Notes: generated from the sequence alone by a model not told the origin. A stretch of 38,473 bases of DNA from CAZCEC01 sp964497615 (GCA_964497615.1 CAZCEC010000064.1:1-38473), one strand, 5' to 3'; counted from the first letter of the stretch, positions 9,876 through 20,346 are shown. Translations and numbers: made by a program.

Positions 9876-10187
9876 TTAGCGGATGAGTTGATTGAACGAC
9901 GCCCAGCCCAGGCGCGGACCGAACAGGGCCTCCACGTACAGCACGTGCATCTCGGTGTTGGCATTGATCAGCCGGCTGGACCGGCCATCGAACAGGCTGG
10001 AAACCGCGAACGACAGCGACGGCAGGCGCCAGCGCCACCCCAGGCGGCGCTGTTGGCGGCCCGCCCGCTCCAGCAGCAGCCGGCGCACCTCCGGCCCCGG
10101 CGCCTTGCGCCCCGCCTCGGTCATCAGGCTCTCGCGAATGCGAATCTCGAATGGTTCCAGACGATCTCGCCGATTACGTGAATTCAT
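9876..10187 (-). CDS. Unknown 103-aa protein co-encoded with an ECF sigma factor
   Basis: Unrecognised. The start ATG at 10187 lies inside the end of the sigma-factor gene (14-bp overlap) and has GAGGTG at proper spacing, so translation is coupled. The N-terminal half is strongly basic and charged (LEPFEIRIRESLMTEAGRKA, VRRLLLERAGRQQRRLGWRW). The C-terminal half has mixed hydrophobic residues but no clear membrane helix. By position it could be an anti-sigma factor or co-regulator, but it lacks the usual transmembrane helix and zinc-binding HxxxCxxC signature, so this is only inference. Confidence 0.7.
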   Translation of the reverse strand: MNSRNRRDRLEPFEIRIRESLMTEAGRKAPGPEVRRLLLERAGRQQRRLGWRWRLPSLSFAVSSLFDGRSSRLINANTEMHVLYVEALFGPRLGWASFNQLIR

Positions 10188-10746
10188 ATTGCACCTCTGC
10201 AGTTTGGGCCGTGCCGTCAAGCTGCTTGCGCATGCTTTCGCGCCCGTAGTGCAGCCGAGATTTTACCGTTCCAACCGGCACGCCCAGGATCTCAGCAATT
10301 TCCTGGAGGCTCAGGTCATTCAGGTAATACAGCACAATCACGACGCGCTGGCTGAAGGGCAGCCCATCAATCGCTTTTTGCATCAGCCGCAGGTCGTCGT
10401 GTCGTTCGGCCTCCGGCTCCGGACTGTATTTGGCGGGACCGATAAGCTGGTCCACGAAATCTTCCAGCGGCACGCGCCACTTGTTGCGGCGCGTCACCCA
10501 GGTATAGCTCAGGTTGACCGTGATCCGGTACAGCCACGGCGACAGCGGCAGCGACGTATCCACCCGGTGGACATACTGGTGCAGCCGCAAGAAAACTTCC
10601 TGCAAGATGTCCTCGGCCGCGTCCGGGTCGTGCGTAATAGCCAGCGCGGTCCGGTAGACCGGGAGCCGGTGGCGGTCGTAGAGCTGGCCGAGAGACTCTA
10701 GATCGCCTGTTTGCAGCCTCAGGATTAAGCGCGCGTCGTCGCTCAT
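10174..10746 (-). CDS. ECF-type RNA polymerase sigma factor (sigma-70 family)
   Basis: 190-aa alternative sigma factor. Region 2 spans about residues 22-90 (YDRHRLPVYRTALAITHDPD, AEDILQEVFLRLHQYV, SPWLYRITVNLSYTWVTRR). Region 4 lies at about 125-175 (IDGLPFSQRVVIVLYYLNDL, SLQEIAEILGVPVGTVKSRL, a clear helix-turn-helix). It directs RNA polymerase to a dedicated promoter set, typically for envelope or stress responses. It heads a minus-strand run that continues into the 103-aa gene, the dead ABC paralogue, the PDZ sensor and the peptide importer. No ribosome site is obvious before ATG 10746. Confidence 0.92.
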   Translation of the reverse strand: MSDDARLILRLQTGDLESLGQLYDRHRLPVYRTALAITHDPDAAEDILQEVFLRLHQYVHRVDTSLPLSPWLYRITVNLSYTWVTRRNKWRVPLEDFVDQLIGPAKYSPEPEAERHDDLRLMQKAIDGLPFSQRVVIVLYYLNDLSLQEIAEILGVPVGTVKSRLHYGRESMRKQLDGTAQTAEVQYEFT

Positions 10747-11034
10747 GTGTGGTTTGCGAGTGTTACCAATAGGCCGGGGATAAGGTTCAGGTCCGGCGCG
10801 TTGTCCGCATTATCTGACTCTTTGCATGGAGAGTCAACGCACCCTCACTGATTATGTTGGGCTGTTCCAGGGTCAGCCCCGACGGTTCCTGCTGTCGCAC
10901 GGAACAATCTACCGCACGCCTCTCGCAGTCGGCGGGTTTATCCCGCCGCAACCCACTTGGTTGCTGGGCGCGCCCTGGTAGACTATTTCGTTACACTGCA
11001 ACTTATCGCCGGCAATGCCGGGACGAAGACTTCT
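10747..11034. other. Gene-free spacer between the sigma factor and trmD
   Basis: 288 bp with no supportable gene. It should hold the sigma-factor promoter, though I see no convincing -35/-10 pair. It contains one member of the short palindromic repeat family at 10930-10948. Confidence 0.5.
10930..10948. repeat. Short palindromic repeat, REP-like
   Basis: CGGCGGG-TTTAT-CCCGCCG is a perfect 7-bp hairpin related to the palindrome at 1042-1060. It lies 87 bp downstream of the trmD stop (minus strand) and may shape that 3' end. Confidence 0.5.
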
Positions 11035-11793
11035 TCATCCCCGCCGCCCCTCGGTTCTCTCCTGGGCCAGGCGGCTCAGGAACAGTCGGTCCTCCTCCGT
11101 CAGTTCGAGCTTCAACAGCAAATCCGGCCGCCGCCGGAACGTGCGCCGCAGCGCCTCCTCCCGCCGCCAGCGTGCGATCCGCCCATGATCCCCCGATAGC
11201 AGTGCTTCCGGCACCGCCCACCCGCGATACTCCGGCGGGCGCGTGTAGTGCGGATACTCCAGCAGCCCGCTCGCGAACGAGTCATCCTCCGCGCCGGTGG
11301 GGTCGCCCAGCGCCCCCGGCAGCAGCCGCGTCACCGCATCGGCCACGGCCAGCGCCGCCAGTTCGCCCCCCGTCAGCACAAAGTCGCCCAGCGAAATCTC
11401 ATCCGTAGCCAGGTGCTGCCGGATGCGCTCGTCAAAGCCCTCATATCGTCCGCAGATCAGCGCCAGGTGCGGCACTGCCGCCAACTCTCGCGCCACCGCC
11501 TGGGTAAAGGGCCGCCCCTGCGGTGTCATCAGAGTGATGGGCGTGCCCGCTCGCGCCGCCGCGTCGCCCAGCACCGCCTCCACCGCATTGAACACCGGCT
11601 CCGGCTTCATCACCATCCCCCCGCCGCCCCCGTACGGCAGGTCGTCCGTCACCGCGTGCTTGCCCGGCGCATAGTCGCGGATGTTCACCACCCGCGCCTC
11701 CAGCAGCCCCGCCGCCCGCGCCCGCCCCAGGATCGACTCCGACAGGTAGGCCTCGCAGATGGCCGGGAAGAGGGTGAACAGCGTCAAGCGCAT
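11035..11793 (-). CDS. trmD: tRNA (guanine-37-N1)-methyltransferase TrmD
   Basis: SAM-dependent methyltransferase that makes m1G37 next to the anticodon and prevents +1 frameshifting, 252 aa, normal length. The SPOUT/TrmD hallmarks are all present: the N-terminus LTLFPAICEAYLSESILGRA, VNIRDYAPGKHAVTDDLPYG followed by a glycine run with GMVMKPEP, LICGRYEGFDERI in the knot region, and the interdomain IGDFVLTGGELAAL-type segment (here SLGDFVLTGGELAALAVADA). The C-terminal half has LLEYPHYTRPPEYRGWAVPE and GDHGRIARWRREEALRRT. It stands alone on the minus strand with no rpsP, rimM or rplS neighbours. ATG 11793 matches the family start; no clear ribosome site. Confidence 0.96.
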   Translation of the reverse strand: MRLTLFTLFPAICEAYLSESILGRARAAGLLEARVVNIRDYAPGKHAVTDDLPYGGGGGMVMKPEPVFNAVEAVLGDAAARAGTPITLMTPQGRPFTQAVARELAAVPHLALICGRYEGFDERIRQHLATDEISLGDFVLTGGELAALAVADAVTRLLPGALGDPTGAEDDSFASGLLEYPHYTRPPEYRGWAVPEALLSGDHGRIARWRREEALRRTFRRRPDLLLKLELTEEDRLFLSRLAQERTEGRRG

Positions 11794-12045
11794 GGGACGT
11801 AAGCAGTCAGCTATCCAGTGTCATACCGGCACGTTCAGCCGCAGCCGAGCAGCCGGGCACCTGCCAAAGTATACAAGAGGTACCCGCCAGGGCGATGTCC
11901 GCTTTAACGTACGTCGCGCAGCGCTGGCCGGACGGTCTGCGAAACACCCCCGATTGGGGCCTACGCCCCGCGGCCCGTGCTGTTTCACAATCCCCTATTC
12001 CATGTTCCCTTCCTCTTTTCTGCTCGTGGGGCCCATCAATCCCCC

Positions 12046-12081
12046 GAGTCCCTCGCGTCCCCTGAGTCCCTGCGGTCCCCT
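12046..12081. repeat. Degenerate tandem repeat, period 9, four units
   Basis: Units GAGTCCCTC, GCGTCCCCT, GAGTCCCTG, CGGTCCCCT in direct succession. Confidence 0.6.
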
Positions 12082-12095
12082 CATACCCTCGGATT

Positions 12096-12119
12096 GTGTG
12101 CGATACTATTGGTGCACAC
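12096..12119 (+). promoter_or_regulatory. Candidate helicase promoter inside an inverted repeat
   Basis: A -10-like TACTAT (12104-12109) is flanked by GTGTGC (12096-12101) and GCACAC (12114-12119), an inverted repeat with a 12-bp gap. No good -35 is seen. Confidence 0.3.
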
Positions 12120-12126
12120 TCATTTA

Positions 12127-12133
12127 AGGAGAG
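12127..12133 (+). promoter_or_regulatory. Ribosome binding site fixing a TTG start for the helicase
   Basis: AGGAGAG ends 7 nt before TTG 12141. The only ATG upstream in frame (12096) has no ribosome site and lies in the promoter region. Confidence 0.7.
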
Positions 12134-12140
12134 AACGACG

Positions 12141-13580
12141 TTGGACCATCAAGTTCAAGCTCAAACACCCGCCGTGCCGGACCAGCCGGCCGATGTAACC
12201 CTGGCGCAACTGCCCCCGGACCTCCAGGCCGCGGCCGTGCGCGCTGGCTGGACCACGCTGATGCCCGTGCAGGCGCGTGCCATCCCCTATCTGCTGCGCG
12301 GCCAGGATGTGCTCATCCAGGCCCGCACCGGCAGTGGCAAGACCGGCGCCTTCCTGCTTCCCATGCTGGAGCGCCTCGACCCCGCCCGCCGCGTATGCCA
12401 GGCCCTCATCCTGGTGCCCACCCGCGAATTGGCCCGCCAGGTGTGGCAGGAGGCCGAGCGTGTCTTTGGAGCTGGCAGCCTCCGCGCTGTAGCAGTCTAT
12501 GGCGGCGCCGGCTACCGCGACCAGATGGACGCCCTCAAGCAGGGCGCGCACGTCGTGGTGGGCACCCCCGGCCGCGTGCTCGACCACCTCCTGCGCGGCA
12601 CCCTCACTCTCGACCACCTGCGCATGCTCGTCTTCGACGAGGCCGACCGGATGCTGTCCATCGGCTTCTATCAGGACATGAAGGCCGTCCAGCGCCGCTT
12701 GCCGCGCGGCGGCGTCCACACCACCATGTTCTCGGCTACCTTCCCCGCCTACGTGCTCAACGTCGCCCGCGAGTTCACCCGCGCCGCCGAGTTCATCAGC
12801 CTCAGCCGTGACCACGTCCACGTCACCGACACCCAGCACCTCTACTACGTGGTGCCCGGCATGGACAAGGACCGCGCCCTGGTCCGCCTCCTGGAGATCG
12901 AGAACCCGGCCTCCGCCATCATCTTCTGCAACACCAAGGTCAAGGTGAACTACGTCGCCACGGTGCTGGCCCGCTTCGGCTACGACGCCGACGCTCTCAG
13001 CGCCGAGCTTTCCCAGCCCGAGCGCGAGCGCGTGCTGGAGCGCGTCCGCCAGGGCAACTTGCGCTACCTCGTCGCCACCGATGTGGCCGCCCGCGGCCTC
13101 GATATCCCCGACCTCAGCCACGTCATCCTCTACGAGCCGCCCGAGGACTTCGAGGCCTACATCCACCGCGCCGGGCGCACCGGCCGCGCGGGCGCGGCCG
13201 GCATCGCCATCAGCCTCGTCAGCGCCGTCGAGCAGATGGAGCTTAGCCGCATCGCCAAGCGCTATCACATTGAAATGGAAGAGCGCCCCGCGCCCACCGA
13301 CGCCGAGGTCGCCGCCGTCGTGGCCGAGCGCGCCGTCGCCCTCCTCGAAGCCCGCCTCCGCGAGCGCGACAAGCTTCAGTTGGAGCGCAGCCAGCGCTTC
13401 GTGCCCCTGGCCCGCGCCCTGGCCGAGAATGTGGACGAACTGCCCGTCATCGCCATGCTCATGGACGACTACTACCAGGCCGCCCTTCACGCCCCTCCCA
13501 TCCCCCAGGCGCCCCAAGCCGCCGCCCCGGCCCGCGACCCCCAGCGCCGCTCAGGCGGCCGTGGCCGCCGCAGGCGTTGA
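12141..13580 (+). CDS. DEAD-box ATP-dependent RNA helicase
   Basis: RNA helicase of 479 aa, two RecA-like domains, likely acting in ribosome assembly, cold adaptation or RNA turnover. Visible motifs: Q-motif region WTTLMPVQARAIP, motif I ARTGSGKT (61-68), Ia PTRELA, Ib GTPGR, II DEAD (166-169), III SAT (198-200), V VATDVAARGLDIP, VI YIHRAGRTGRAG. The tail ends in basic SGGRGRRRR, a typical RNA-binding extension. Start is TTG 12141, set by AGGAGAG. The specific subfamily (RhlE, CsdA, DbpA) is not decided. Confidence 0.95.
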   Translation: MDHQVQAQTPAVPDQPADVTLAQLPPDLQAAAVRAGWTTLMPVQARAIPYLLRGQDVLIQARTGSGKTGAFLLPMLERLDPARRVCQALILVPTRELARQVWQEAERVFGAGSLRAVAVYGGAGYRDQMDALKQGAHVVVGTPGRVLDHLLRGTLTLDHLRMLVFDEADRMLSIGFYQDMKAVQRRLPRGGVHTTMFSATFPAYVLNVAREFTRAAEFISLSRDHVHVTDTQHLYYVVPGMDKDRALVRLLEIENPASAIIFCNTKVKVNYVATVLARFGYDADALSAELSQPERERVLERVRQGNLRYLVATDVAARGLDIPDLSHVILYEPPEDFEAYIHRAGRTGRAGAAGIAISLVSAVEQMELSRIAKRYHIEMEERPAPTDAEVAAVVAERAVALLEARLRERDKLQLERSQRFVPLARALAENVDELPVIAMLMDDYYQAALHAPPIPQAPQAAAPARDPQRRSGGRGRRRR

Positions 13581-13618
13581 TATCGTCTCATTTCAAACCA
13601 GGGCAGGGGGCAGGCAAC

Positions 13619-13676
13619 AAAAAAACCGAAGGCCGCCTGAGGGTGGGGGGGGCACCCTCTGGCCAGATCTTCGGTT
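13619..13676 (-). terminator. Intrinsic terminator for the URO-D gene
   Basis: Read on the minus strand, a long stacked hairpin is followed by seven T (complement of A 13619-13625). Stems: ACCGAAG/CTTCGGT (13625-13631, 13669-13675), then GGCC/GGCC (overlapping at 13631-13634 with 13661-13664), then GAGGGTG/CACCCTC (13639-13645, 13653-13659) around a G-run loop. It lies about 60 bp past the stop at 13738. On the plus strand it could also stop helicase transcripts but lacks a T-run there. Confidence 0.75.
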
Positions 13677-13737
13677 CAGCTATTCAACCGTGGATCGCCA
13701 GAAAAGGATACGGCCAACTCGGTGAGTTTGTCGGCGA

Positions 13738-14973
13738 TCAGCCGCTCACCACCTCCATCGCAATCTTACCCCACTCAAACAAACGCGCCGGCTCATACCG
13801 CACCGTGCTCAGGTCCTTCAATATTATCTCCAGCGGGCACCCAAACTGCGCGCACAGGTCGCGCGTCGCCGTCAGGTCCGCCCGCACCGCCTCCGCCTCG
13901 AACGACGCATACGCCAGCATGGCCGGGTTCGGCTTGCGCGAAAACACGTAGTCGCCCCCAATCGCCTCGGCCCCGCGCGGCTGGTTGGCAGTCGGGCTCA
14001 TCGACACCTTGCGCACGTTCGGCAGCTTCCGCACCTCCCGCATCTTCCCGTCCAGCGGGTCGCAGCAGCCGTAATACACCAGCCCAAACCGCGCGCAAAT
14101 CTCGCGCGTGTAGTCCACCTCGAAGGCCTCAAACACCCTCGGCGAGACCGCCATGAACAACTGCGCCAGCCCAAACATCCAGATGTCGCGCGTGCGCGGC
14201 CGGGCCGGGTCGTAGCCGGGCGCGGGCAGCTCGTCCGTCCACGCCCCCGTGCAATGGATCACGCTCTGCGGCTCGCACAGCAGCCCCTGGGCCTCCAGTT
14301 GGTCGAGTTGGCTCAGGTACCCGTCCATCATCCGCCGCGCCAGTCCATGCATCAACTCCGGCTGGTCCATCACCGCCAGCAGCGCGTTCTCCATCCCCAT
14401 CCAGGTCGTGATCGGGTCCCAAATCGAGAGGTACGGGTCCATCCCCCACGGGCGCGCCTCCAGCAGCCCGTCGAACAATTCCTGGGCCACGGCCGCGCGC
14501 CGCGCCGTCTCGGCTGCATCGTGGCTGATGCACGGCATCCGCACCTTCTCCAGGTCGTCCAGGCCGCGGAACTGGAGCGTGTAGGCGTGCGACACTACGT
14601 CGTTGCCCGCGTCGGTCGCCAGCACCTGCTCCTGCACCTCCACCCCAAACCCCGTGTTGGTAATCGCCTTGGGCACCCGGATGAACGGCTCCACCACCAT
14701 GTCCACCGGGAAGTGCCGCCACTGGTACAGCGTGCGCCGCAGCGTCTCCTCGTACCCGCGGCACTCCGGGTCGGCGCAGCGCAGGGTCAGCTCATCGTCC
14801 AGGTTCATCTCGTTCCAGCACACCTGGTCAATCATCACCATCGGCCGCTCCGGCCTCAGCGCGTTCAGCCGCCGCCACAAGCGCCGCTTCTCCTCCTGGT
14901 TCGGCAGCGCCGCGATCTCGGCCACCTGCGCCGCCAGCCCGCGTATGATGGCGATATCAGCTTTCGTGAGCAT
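13738..14973 (-). CDS. Uroporphyrinogen decarboxylase (URO-D) family protein
   Basis: 411-aa protein of the URO-D/corrinoid methyltransferase superfamily. Recognised from its overall pattern: an N-terminal helical part (LNALRPERPMVMIDQVCWNE), a central barrel with MGMENALLAVMDQPELMHGL, then HCTGAWTDELPAPG, VYYGCCDPLDGKM and VRKVSMSPTANQPRGAEAIG. The His-Cys and Cys-Cys residues could bind metal, as in MtaA-type methyltransferases, rather than heme precursors. A true HemE seems unlikely because length and N-terminus differ. ATG 14973 is chosen for its AGGAGG site; an in-frame start at 14994 is weaker. Transcribed divergently from maf; intrinsic terminator downstream. Substrate unknown. Confidence 0.8.
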   Translation of the reverse strand: MLTKADIAIIRGLAAQVAEIAALPNQEEKRRLWRRLNALRPERPMVMIDQVCWNEMNLDDELTLRCADPECRGYEETLRRTLYQWRHFPVDMVVEPFIRVPKAITNTGFGVEVQEQVLATDAGNDVVSHAYTLQFRGLDDLEKVRMPCISHDAAETARRAAVAQELFDGLLEARPWGMDPYLSIWDPITTWMGMENALLAVMDQPELMHGLARRMMDGYLSQLDQLEAQGLLCEPQSVIHCTGAWTDELPAPGYDPARPRTRDIWMFGLAQLFMAVSPRVFEAFEVDYTREICARFGLVYYGCCDPLDGKMREVRKLPNVRKVSMSPTANQPRGAEAIGGDYVFSRKPNPAMLAYASFEAEAVRADLTATRDLCAQFGCPLEIILKDLSTVRYEPARLFEWGKIAMEVVSG

Positions 14974-15065
14974 GCCTGCCTCCTCGTCCCCCACGGCCCG
15001 TGCTTTGCGGCCAGCCTACCCCCAATCGCCGGGCGGCCATAGCGCCATCTGTCACCAATAACACA

Positions 15066-15074
15066 TGCTACAAT
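15066..15074 (+). promoter_or_regulatory. Extended -10 element immediately before maf
   Basis: TGC-TACAAT ends 9 nt before ATG 15084. With transcription starting about 7 nt after the hexamer, the message would be nearly leaderless. No ribosome site is present. Confidence 0.5.
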
Positions 15075-15083
15075 CCCCCCTGC

Positions 15084-15758
15084 ATGCCCTCCGTCGTCCT
15101 GGCTTCTGCCTCCCCTCGCCGCCGCGAACTGCTTGCCCTGGGCGGCGTCGAATTCACCGTCCGCCCTGGCGCGGCGCCCGAAACCCCGCACCCCCACGAG
15201 ACGCCCGCGGCCCTCGCCCGGCGTCTCAGCCGCGAGAAGGCCCTCGCCGCCCGCCCGCCCGCCGCCGCGGCGGGTGGGGCGGTGGTGCTGGGCGCGGATA
15301 CGATTGTGGTCCTGGAAGGCGACGTCATCGGCAAGCCGCGCGACCTCGCCCACGCGGTCGAACTGCTCCAGCGCCTGCGCGGGCGCACGCATCGCGTCCT
15401 TACCGGCCTCACCGTGCTCGACCCGGCGGGCGCCGCGGCCACCGACTTGGTGGAATCCGCCGTGCCCATGCGCGATTACACTGACGCCGAGATCGCCGCC
15501 TACGTCGCCACCGGCGACCCGCTCGACAAGGCCGGCGCCTACGCCATCCAGCACCCCGGCTTCCAGCCGGTGGACCTGCCGCGCTTCACCGGCTGCGTCG
15601 CCAACGTCATGGGCCTGCCGGTCTGCGCCGCCCTGCGCCTGCTGGCCCCCCACGGCGTCACCTCCCACCTCGCCCGCCCGCCCGGCGACTGCCAGGCCTA
15701 CGACCCCGCCGCCTGCCCCATCGCGCCGAAATTATCCGTTAACGGGTCACGCGGATGA
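15084..15758 (+). CDS. maf: Maf family nucleoside triphosphate pyrophosphatase
   Basis: House-cleaning NTP pyrophosphatase that hydrolyses non-canonical or modified pyrimidine nucleotides, 224 aa. Motifs in order: LASASPRRRELL near the start, ARRLSREKALAA, VLGADTIVVLEGDVIGKPRD with the catalytic Asp, LRGRTHRVLTGLTV, MRDYTDAEIAAYVATGDPLD, KAGAYAIQHPG and GCVANVMGLPV. The C-terminal 25 residues or so run beyond the usual family end (LLAPHGV). ATG 15084 gives the canonical MPSVVLASASPRR start. The next plus-strand genes encode a penicillin-binding protein and RsgA, but a 122-bp gap separates maf from the former. Confidence 0.95.
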   Translation: MPSVVLASASPRRRELLALGGVEFTVRPGAAPETPHPHETPAALARRLSREKALAARPPAAAAGGAVVLGADTIVVLEGDVIGKPRDLAHAVELLQRLRGRTHRVLTGLTVLDPAGAAATDLVESAVPMRDYTDAEIAAYVATGDPLDKAGAYAIQHPGFQPVDLPRFTGCVANVMGLPVCAALRLLAPHGVTSHLARPPGDCQAYDPAACPIAPKLSVNGSRG

Positions 15759-15822
15759 AGCGGCCAGGTATGGATACGCCCACACCGCCTCGCGCCGCCA
15801 CTCGAGCGAACAGCCGTGGGCG

Positions 15823-15854
15823 CCCACACTCCCACACTCCCACACGCTCACGCG
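15823..15854. repeat. Tandem repeat, period 8
   Basis: CCCACACT, CCCACACT, CCCACACG, then CTCACGCG, just upstream of the penicillin-binding protein start. Confidence 0.6.
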
Positions 15855-15880
15855 CTCAGAGCCGAAGGCCCCCTGTGGGC

Positions 15881-18126
<2,246 letters not shown>

Positions 18127-18165
18127 ACCGCGCCCGTATGAGCCCTTTACGCCTCACACCCTGCG

Positions 18166-18193
18166 TTTCACGTTTCACGTTTCACGTCTCACG
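18166..18193. repeat. Heptamer tandem repeat
   Basis: Three TTTCACG units followed by TCTCACG, in the short gap before rsgA. Confidence 0.75.
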
Positions 18194-18214
18194 CCCCGTC
18201 TTGCCCGGCCCCGC

Positions 18215-19156
18215 ATGACCTCCGCCCTGCAACCTGGATTGGTGATCAAATCTCAAAGCGGCTTCTTCTGGGTCCGCACCGCGTCGGGCGAGGTCGTCGT
18301 CTGCCAATTGCGCGGCCGCCTCAAGCAGCGCCGGCAGTCCAGCGCCCTGGCCGTCGTGGGCGACCGGGTGGAGATCGAGCTTCAGCCCGACGGCACTGCG
18401 ATGATCGCCAGCGTGGCCGAGCGCGAGCGCGTGCTCTCACGCCGCGCGGCGGGCGGCGGCGGGCGCAGCGGCCAGCGCGCCGAGGAGGCCGGCGCCGAGC
18501 GCATCATCGTCGCCAACCCGGATCAGGTGGTGTTCGTCTTCGCCTGCGCCCAGCCCGCGCCGCGCCTGCGCATGCTCGACCGCTTCCTGGTCGTCGCGGA
18601 AGTCAACCAACTGCCGGTCCTCATCTGCGCCAACAAGGCCGATCTCGTCTCGGCCTCCGAGGCCGAAGCCCTGTTCGGCCTGTATGCCGGCCTCGGCTAC
18701 CCGGTGCTCTACACCTCCGCCCGCACGGGCCAGGGGTTGGAGGCCCTGCGCGAGCGGCTGCGCGGCAAGCTGTCCGTCCTCAGCGGGCCCTCCGGCGTGG
18801 GCAAGTCCTCCCTGCTCAACGCCCTCCAGCCCGGCTTGGGCCTCCAGGCGCGGGCCGTCTCCGCCGCCACCACCAAGGGCCGCCACACCACCGTGCATGT
18901 GGAATTGCTGCCCCTGGACGAGGGCGGCTACGTGGCCGACACCCCCGGCATCCGGTCGCTTGGTTTGTGGGACATCGAACCGGAAGAGTTGGACGGCTAC
19001 TTTGTGGAGATTAGCCCGCACGTCGCCGATTGCGAGTTCAGCGACTGCACCCACACCCACGAACCGGGCTGCGCCGTGCTGGCCGCCATGGAGCGGGGGG
19101 AGATCAGCCGCTCCCGCTACGACAGCTACGTCCGCCTCCGCGCTGGAGACGAATAG
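18215..19156 (+). CDS. rsgA: Ribosome small-subunit-dependent GTPase RsgA
   Basis: Circularly permuted GTPase that assists late 30S maturation, 313 aa. An N-terminal OB-fold (about 1-75) is followed by the G domain in permuted order: G4 NKAD (140-143), G5-like TSART, G1 GPSGVGKSS (191-199), G2 T within KGRHTT and G3 DTPG (242-245). The C-terminal zinc knuckle has C273, C278, H280 and C286 (FSDCTHTHEPGC). ATG 18215 fits the family N-terminus; the frame is open further upstream but only through the end of the PBP gene and heptamer repeats. It is 88 bp downstream of the PBP gene. Confidence 0.96.
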   Translation: MTSALQPGLVIKSQSGFFWVRTASGEVVVCQLRGRLKQRRQSSALAVVGDRVEIELQPDGTAMIASVAERERVLSRRAAGGGGRSGQRAEEAGAERIIVANPDQVVFVFACAQPAPRLRMLDRFLVVAEVNQLPVLICANKADLVSASEAEALFGLYAGLGYPVLYTSARTGQGLEALRERLRGKLSVLSGPSGVGKSSLLNALQPGLGLQARAVSAATTKGRHTTVHVELLPLDEGGYVADTPGIRSLGLWDIEPEELDGYFVEISPHVADCEFSDCTHTHEPGCAVLAAMERGEISRSRYDSYVRLRAGDE

Positions 19157-19243
19157 ACACACTTTATGTAACAATTATCCCAAGTTAAGTTGACGATAAC
19201 ATGCAAGATCGGTGCCATATCCAAAATTATCGCAGATTGGTAC

Positions 19244-19272
19244 TTGCGTCTAGGAAATTGCTCCTATATAAT
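19244..19272 (+). promoter_or_regulatory. Sigma-70 type promoter for the secreted repeat protein
   Basis: TTGCGT (19244-19249), a 17-bp spacer and perfect TATAAT (19267-19272), in an unusually AT-rich stretch. It leaves a leader of about 50 nt. Confidence 0.7.
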
Positions 19273-19331
19273 GACCACACGTGGGTTAGGAAACCATTAG
19301 AGCATTTGGTCGCTCAATGGGAGACAGATCA

Positions 19332-20303
19332 GTGAAACGATATCTTAACCTTGCCGGCATCTTCAGCGTCATGTTCGCCTTTGTTTATGTCGGCTTGCCA
19401 ACGCCGCCCAAGCAAGGCACCCCCCCCTATGTCTCCCAGACCACGGGCTGGACCGTGCGCGAACCGTTTGTGGATTACTTCCTCCGCACCGGCGGCGAGG
19501 CGCAGTACGGCCCGCCCATCACCGCCGACTACGTCGACCCGCGCACCGGCCTCCTGGTCCAGTATTTCATGAAGGGTCGCCTCGAGTGGCACCCCAACAA
19601 CCCCGACCCCTACAAAGTCCAACTCGGCCTGTTGGCGCAGGAGATGGGTTATCTCCAGCCGCCGCCGGCCCTCAGCAGCCTCCCCCGCCTGAGCGACCCC
19701 GCCTGCCAGTACTTCGACGTCACCGGCCACATCGCCTGTGACGAGTTCCTCAACTTCTGGCTGCACAACGGCGGGCTGGACCGCTTCGGCTATCCCATCA
19801 CCGGCTACACCCAGTCCAACGGCTACCTCGCCCAGTACTTCCAGCGCGCCGTTCTGGAGTGGCACCCCCAGCGGCCCGCCGGCCAAAAGGTCGTCCTCGC
19901 CGATCTGGGCGACGCCTTCTACGAATGGGCCAACCTCGAGCAGTGGCGGCGCGTGCCGCCCTCCGGCAGCCCAGGCGATCCCCTCCCCAACCAGGTGTCG
20001 GCCATCCAGGCCCGCGCCTCCGTCTTCAGCTCCATCGCGGTCGCCAAGGCCCCGCAGACCGTCTTCGTCTACGTGACCAACCAGTTCAATGCCCCCCTCG
20101 GCGGCGCCGGCGTCACCCTCATCGTTCACTACCCCGATGGCGACAAGGTCTTCACCCTCCCGCCCACCAGCGCCAGCGGCACCAGCTTCCAGGCCTTCGT
20201 CGTTCCAGAAGTGGATGCCGGCACCATCGTCTCGATGGAGTTCATCATCACCTACGGCGGTCTCTTCCGCAGCACCCGCACCAGCTACATGGTCTGGTAT
20301 TAA
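19332..20303 (+). CDS. Secreted protein with two FWxxNGG/LEWHP repeats
   Basis: Extracytoplasmic protein of 323 aa, function unknown. GTG 19332 is preferred because GGGAGA lies 7 nt upstream and gives a clean signal peptide (MKRYLNLAGIFSVMFAFVYV); the ATG at 19317 overlaps that ribosome site. The mature protein has two copies of a repeat common in Chloroflexota surface proteins. Copy 1 is FVDYFLRTGGEAQYGPPIT then VQYFMKGRLEWHP. Copy 2 is FLNFWLHNGGLDRFGYPIT then AQYFQRAVLEWHP. A C-terminal beta-rich domain of about 100 residues follows (FVYVTNQFNAPLGGAGVTL). It resembles cell-wall or ligand-binding repeats such as LGFP, but this is not established. Own promoter upstream, hairpin terminator downstream. 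Confidence 0.8.
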   Translation: MKRYLNLAGIFSVMFAFVYVGLPTPPKQGTPPYVSQTTGWTVREPFVDYFLRTGGEAQYGPPITADYVDPRTGLLVQYFMKGRLEWHPNNPDPYKVQLGLLAQEMGYLQPPPALSSLPRLSDPACQYFDVTGHIACDEFLNFWLHNGGLDRFGYPITGYTQSNGYLAQYFQRAVLEWHPQRPAGQKVVLADLGDAFYEWANLEQWRRVPPSGSPGDPLPNQVSAIQARASVFSSIAVAKAPQTVFVYVTNQFNAPLGGAGVTLIVHYPDGDKVFTLPPTSASGTSFQAFVVPEVDAGTIVSMEFIITYGGLFRSTRTSYMVWY

Positions 20304-20346
20304 GTCCAGCAAGTATTCAAGCCGTCCACCCATCCGGTGGACCTGG

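Larger units (their letters stand above)
11794..12140. other. Gene-free divergent spacer between trmD and the helicase
   Basis: 347 bp. No coding signal. It holds a period-9 tandem repeat (12046-12081), a candidate promoter flanked by inverted arms (12096-12119) and the helicase ribosome site (12127-12133). Confidence 0.6.

Noticed and set aside
15133..15880. Upstream part of a 997-codon frame joined to the penicillin-binding protein
   Set aside because: It overlaps maf in another frame and reads as Arg/Pro/Ser-rich noise. The real N-terminus is the lipoprotein signal starting at 15881 in a different frame.
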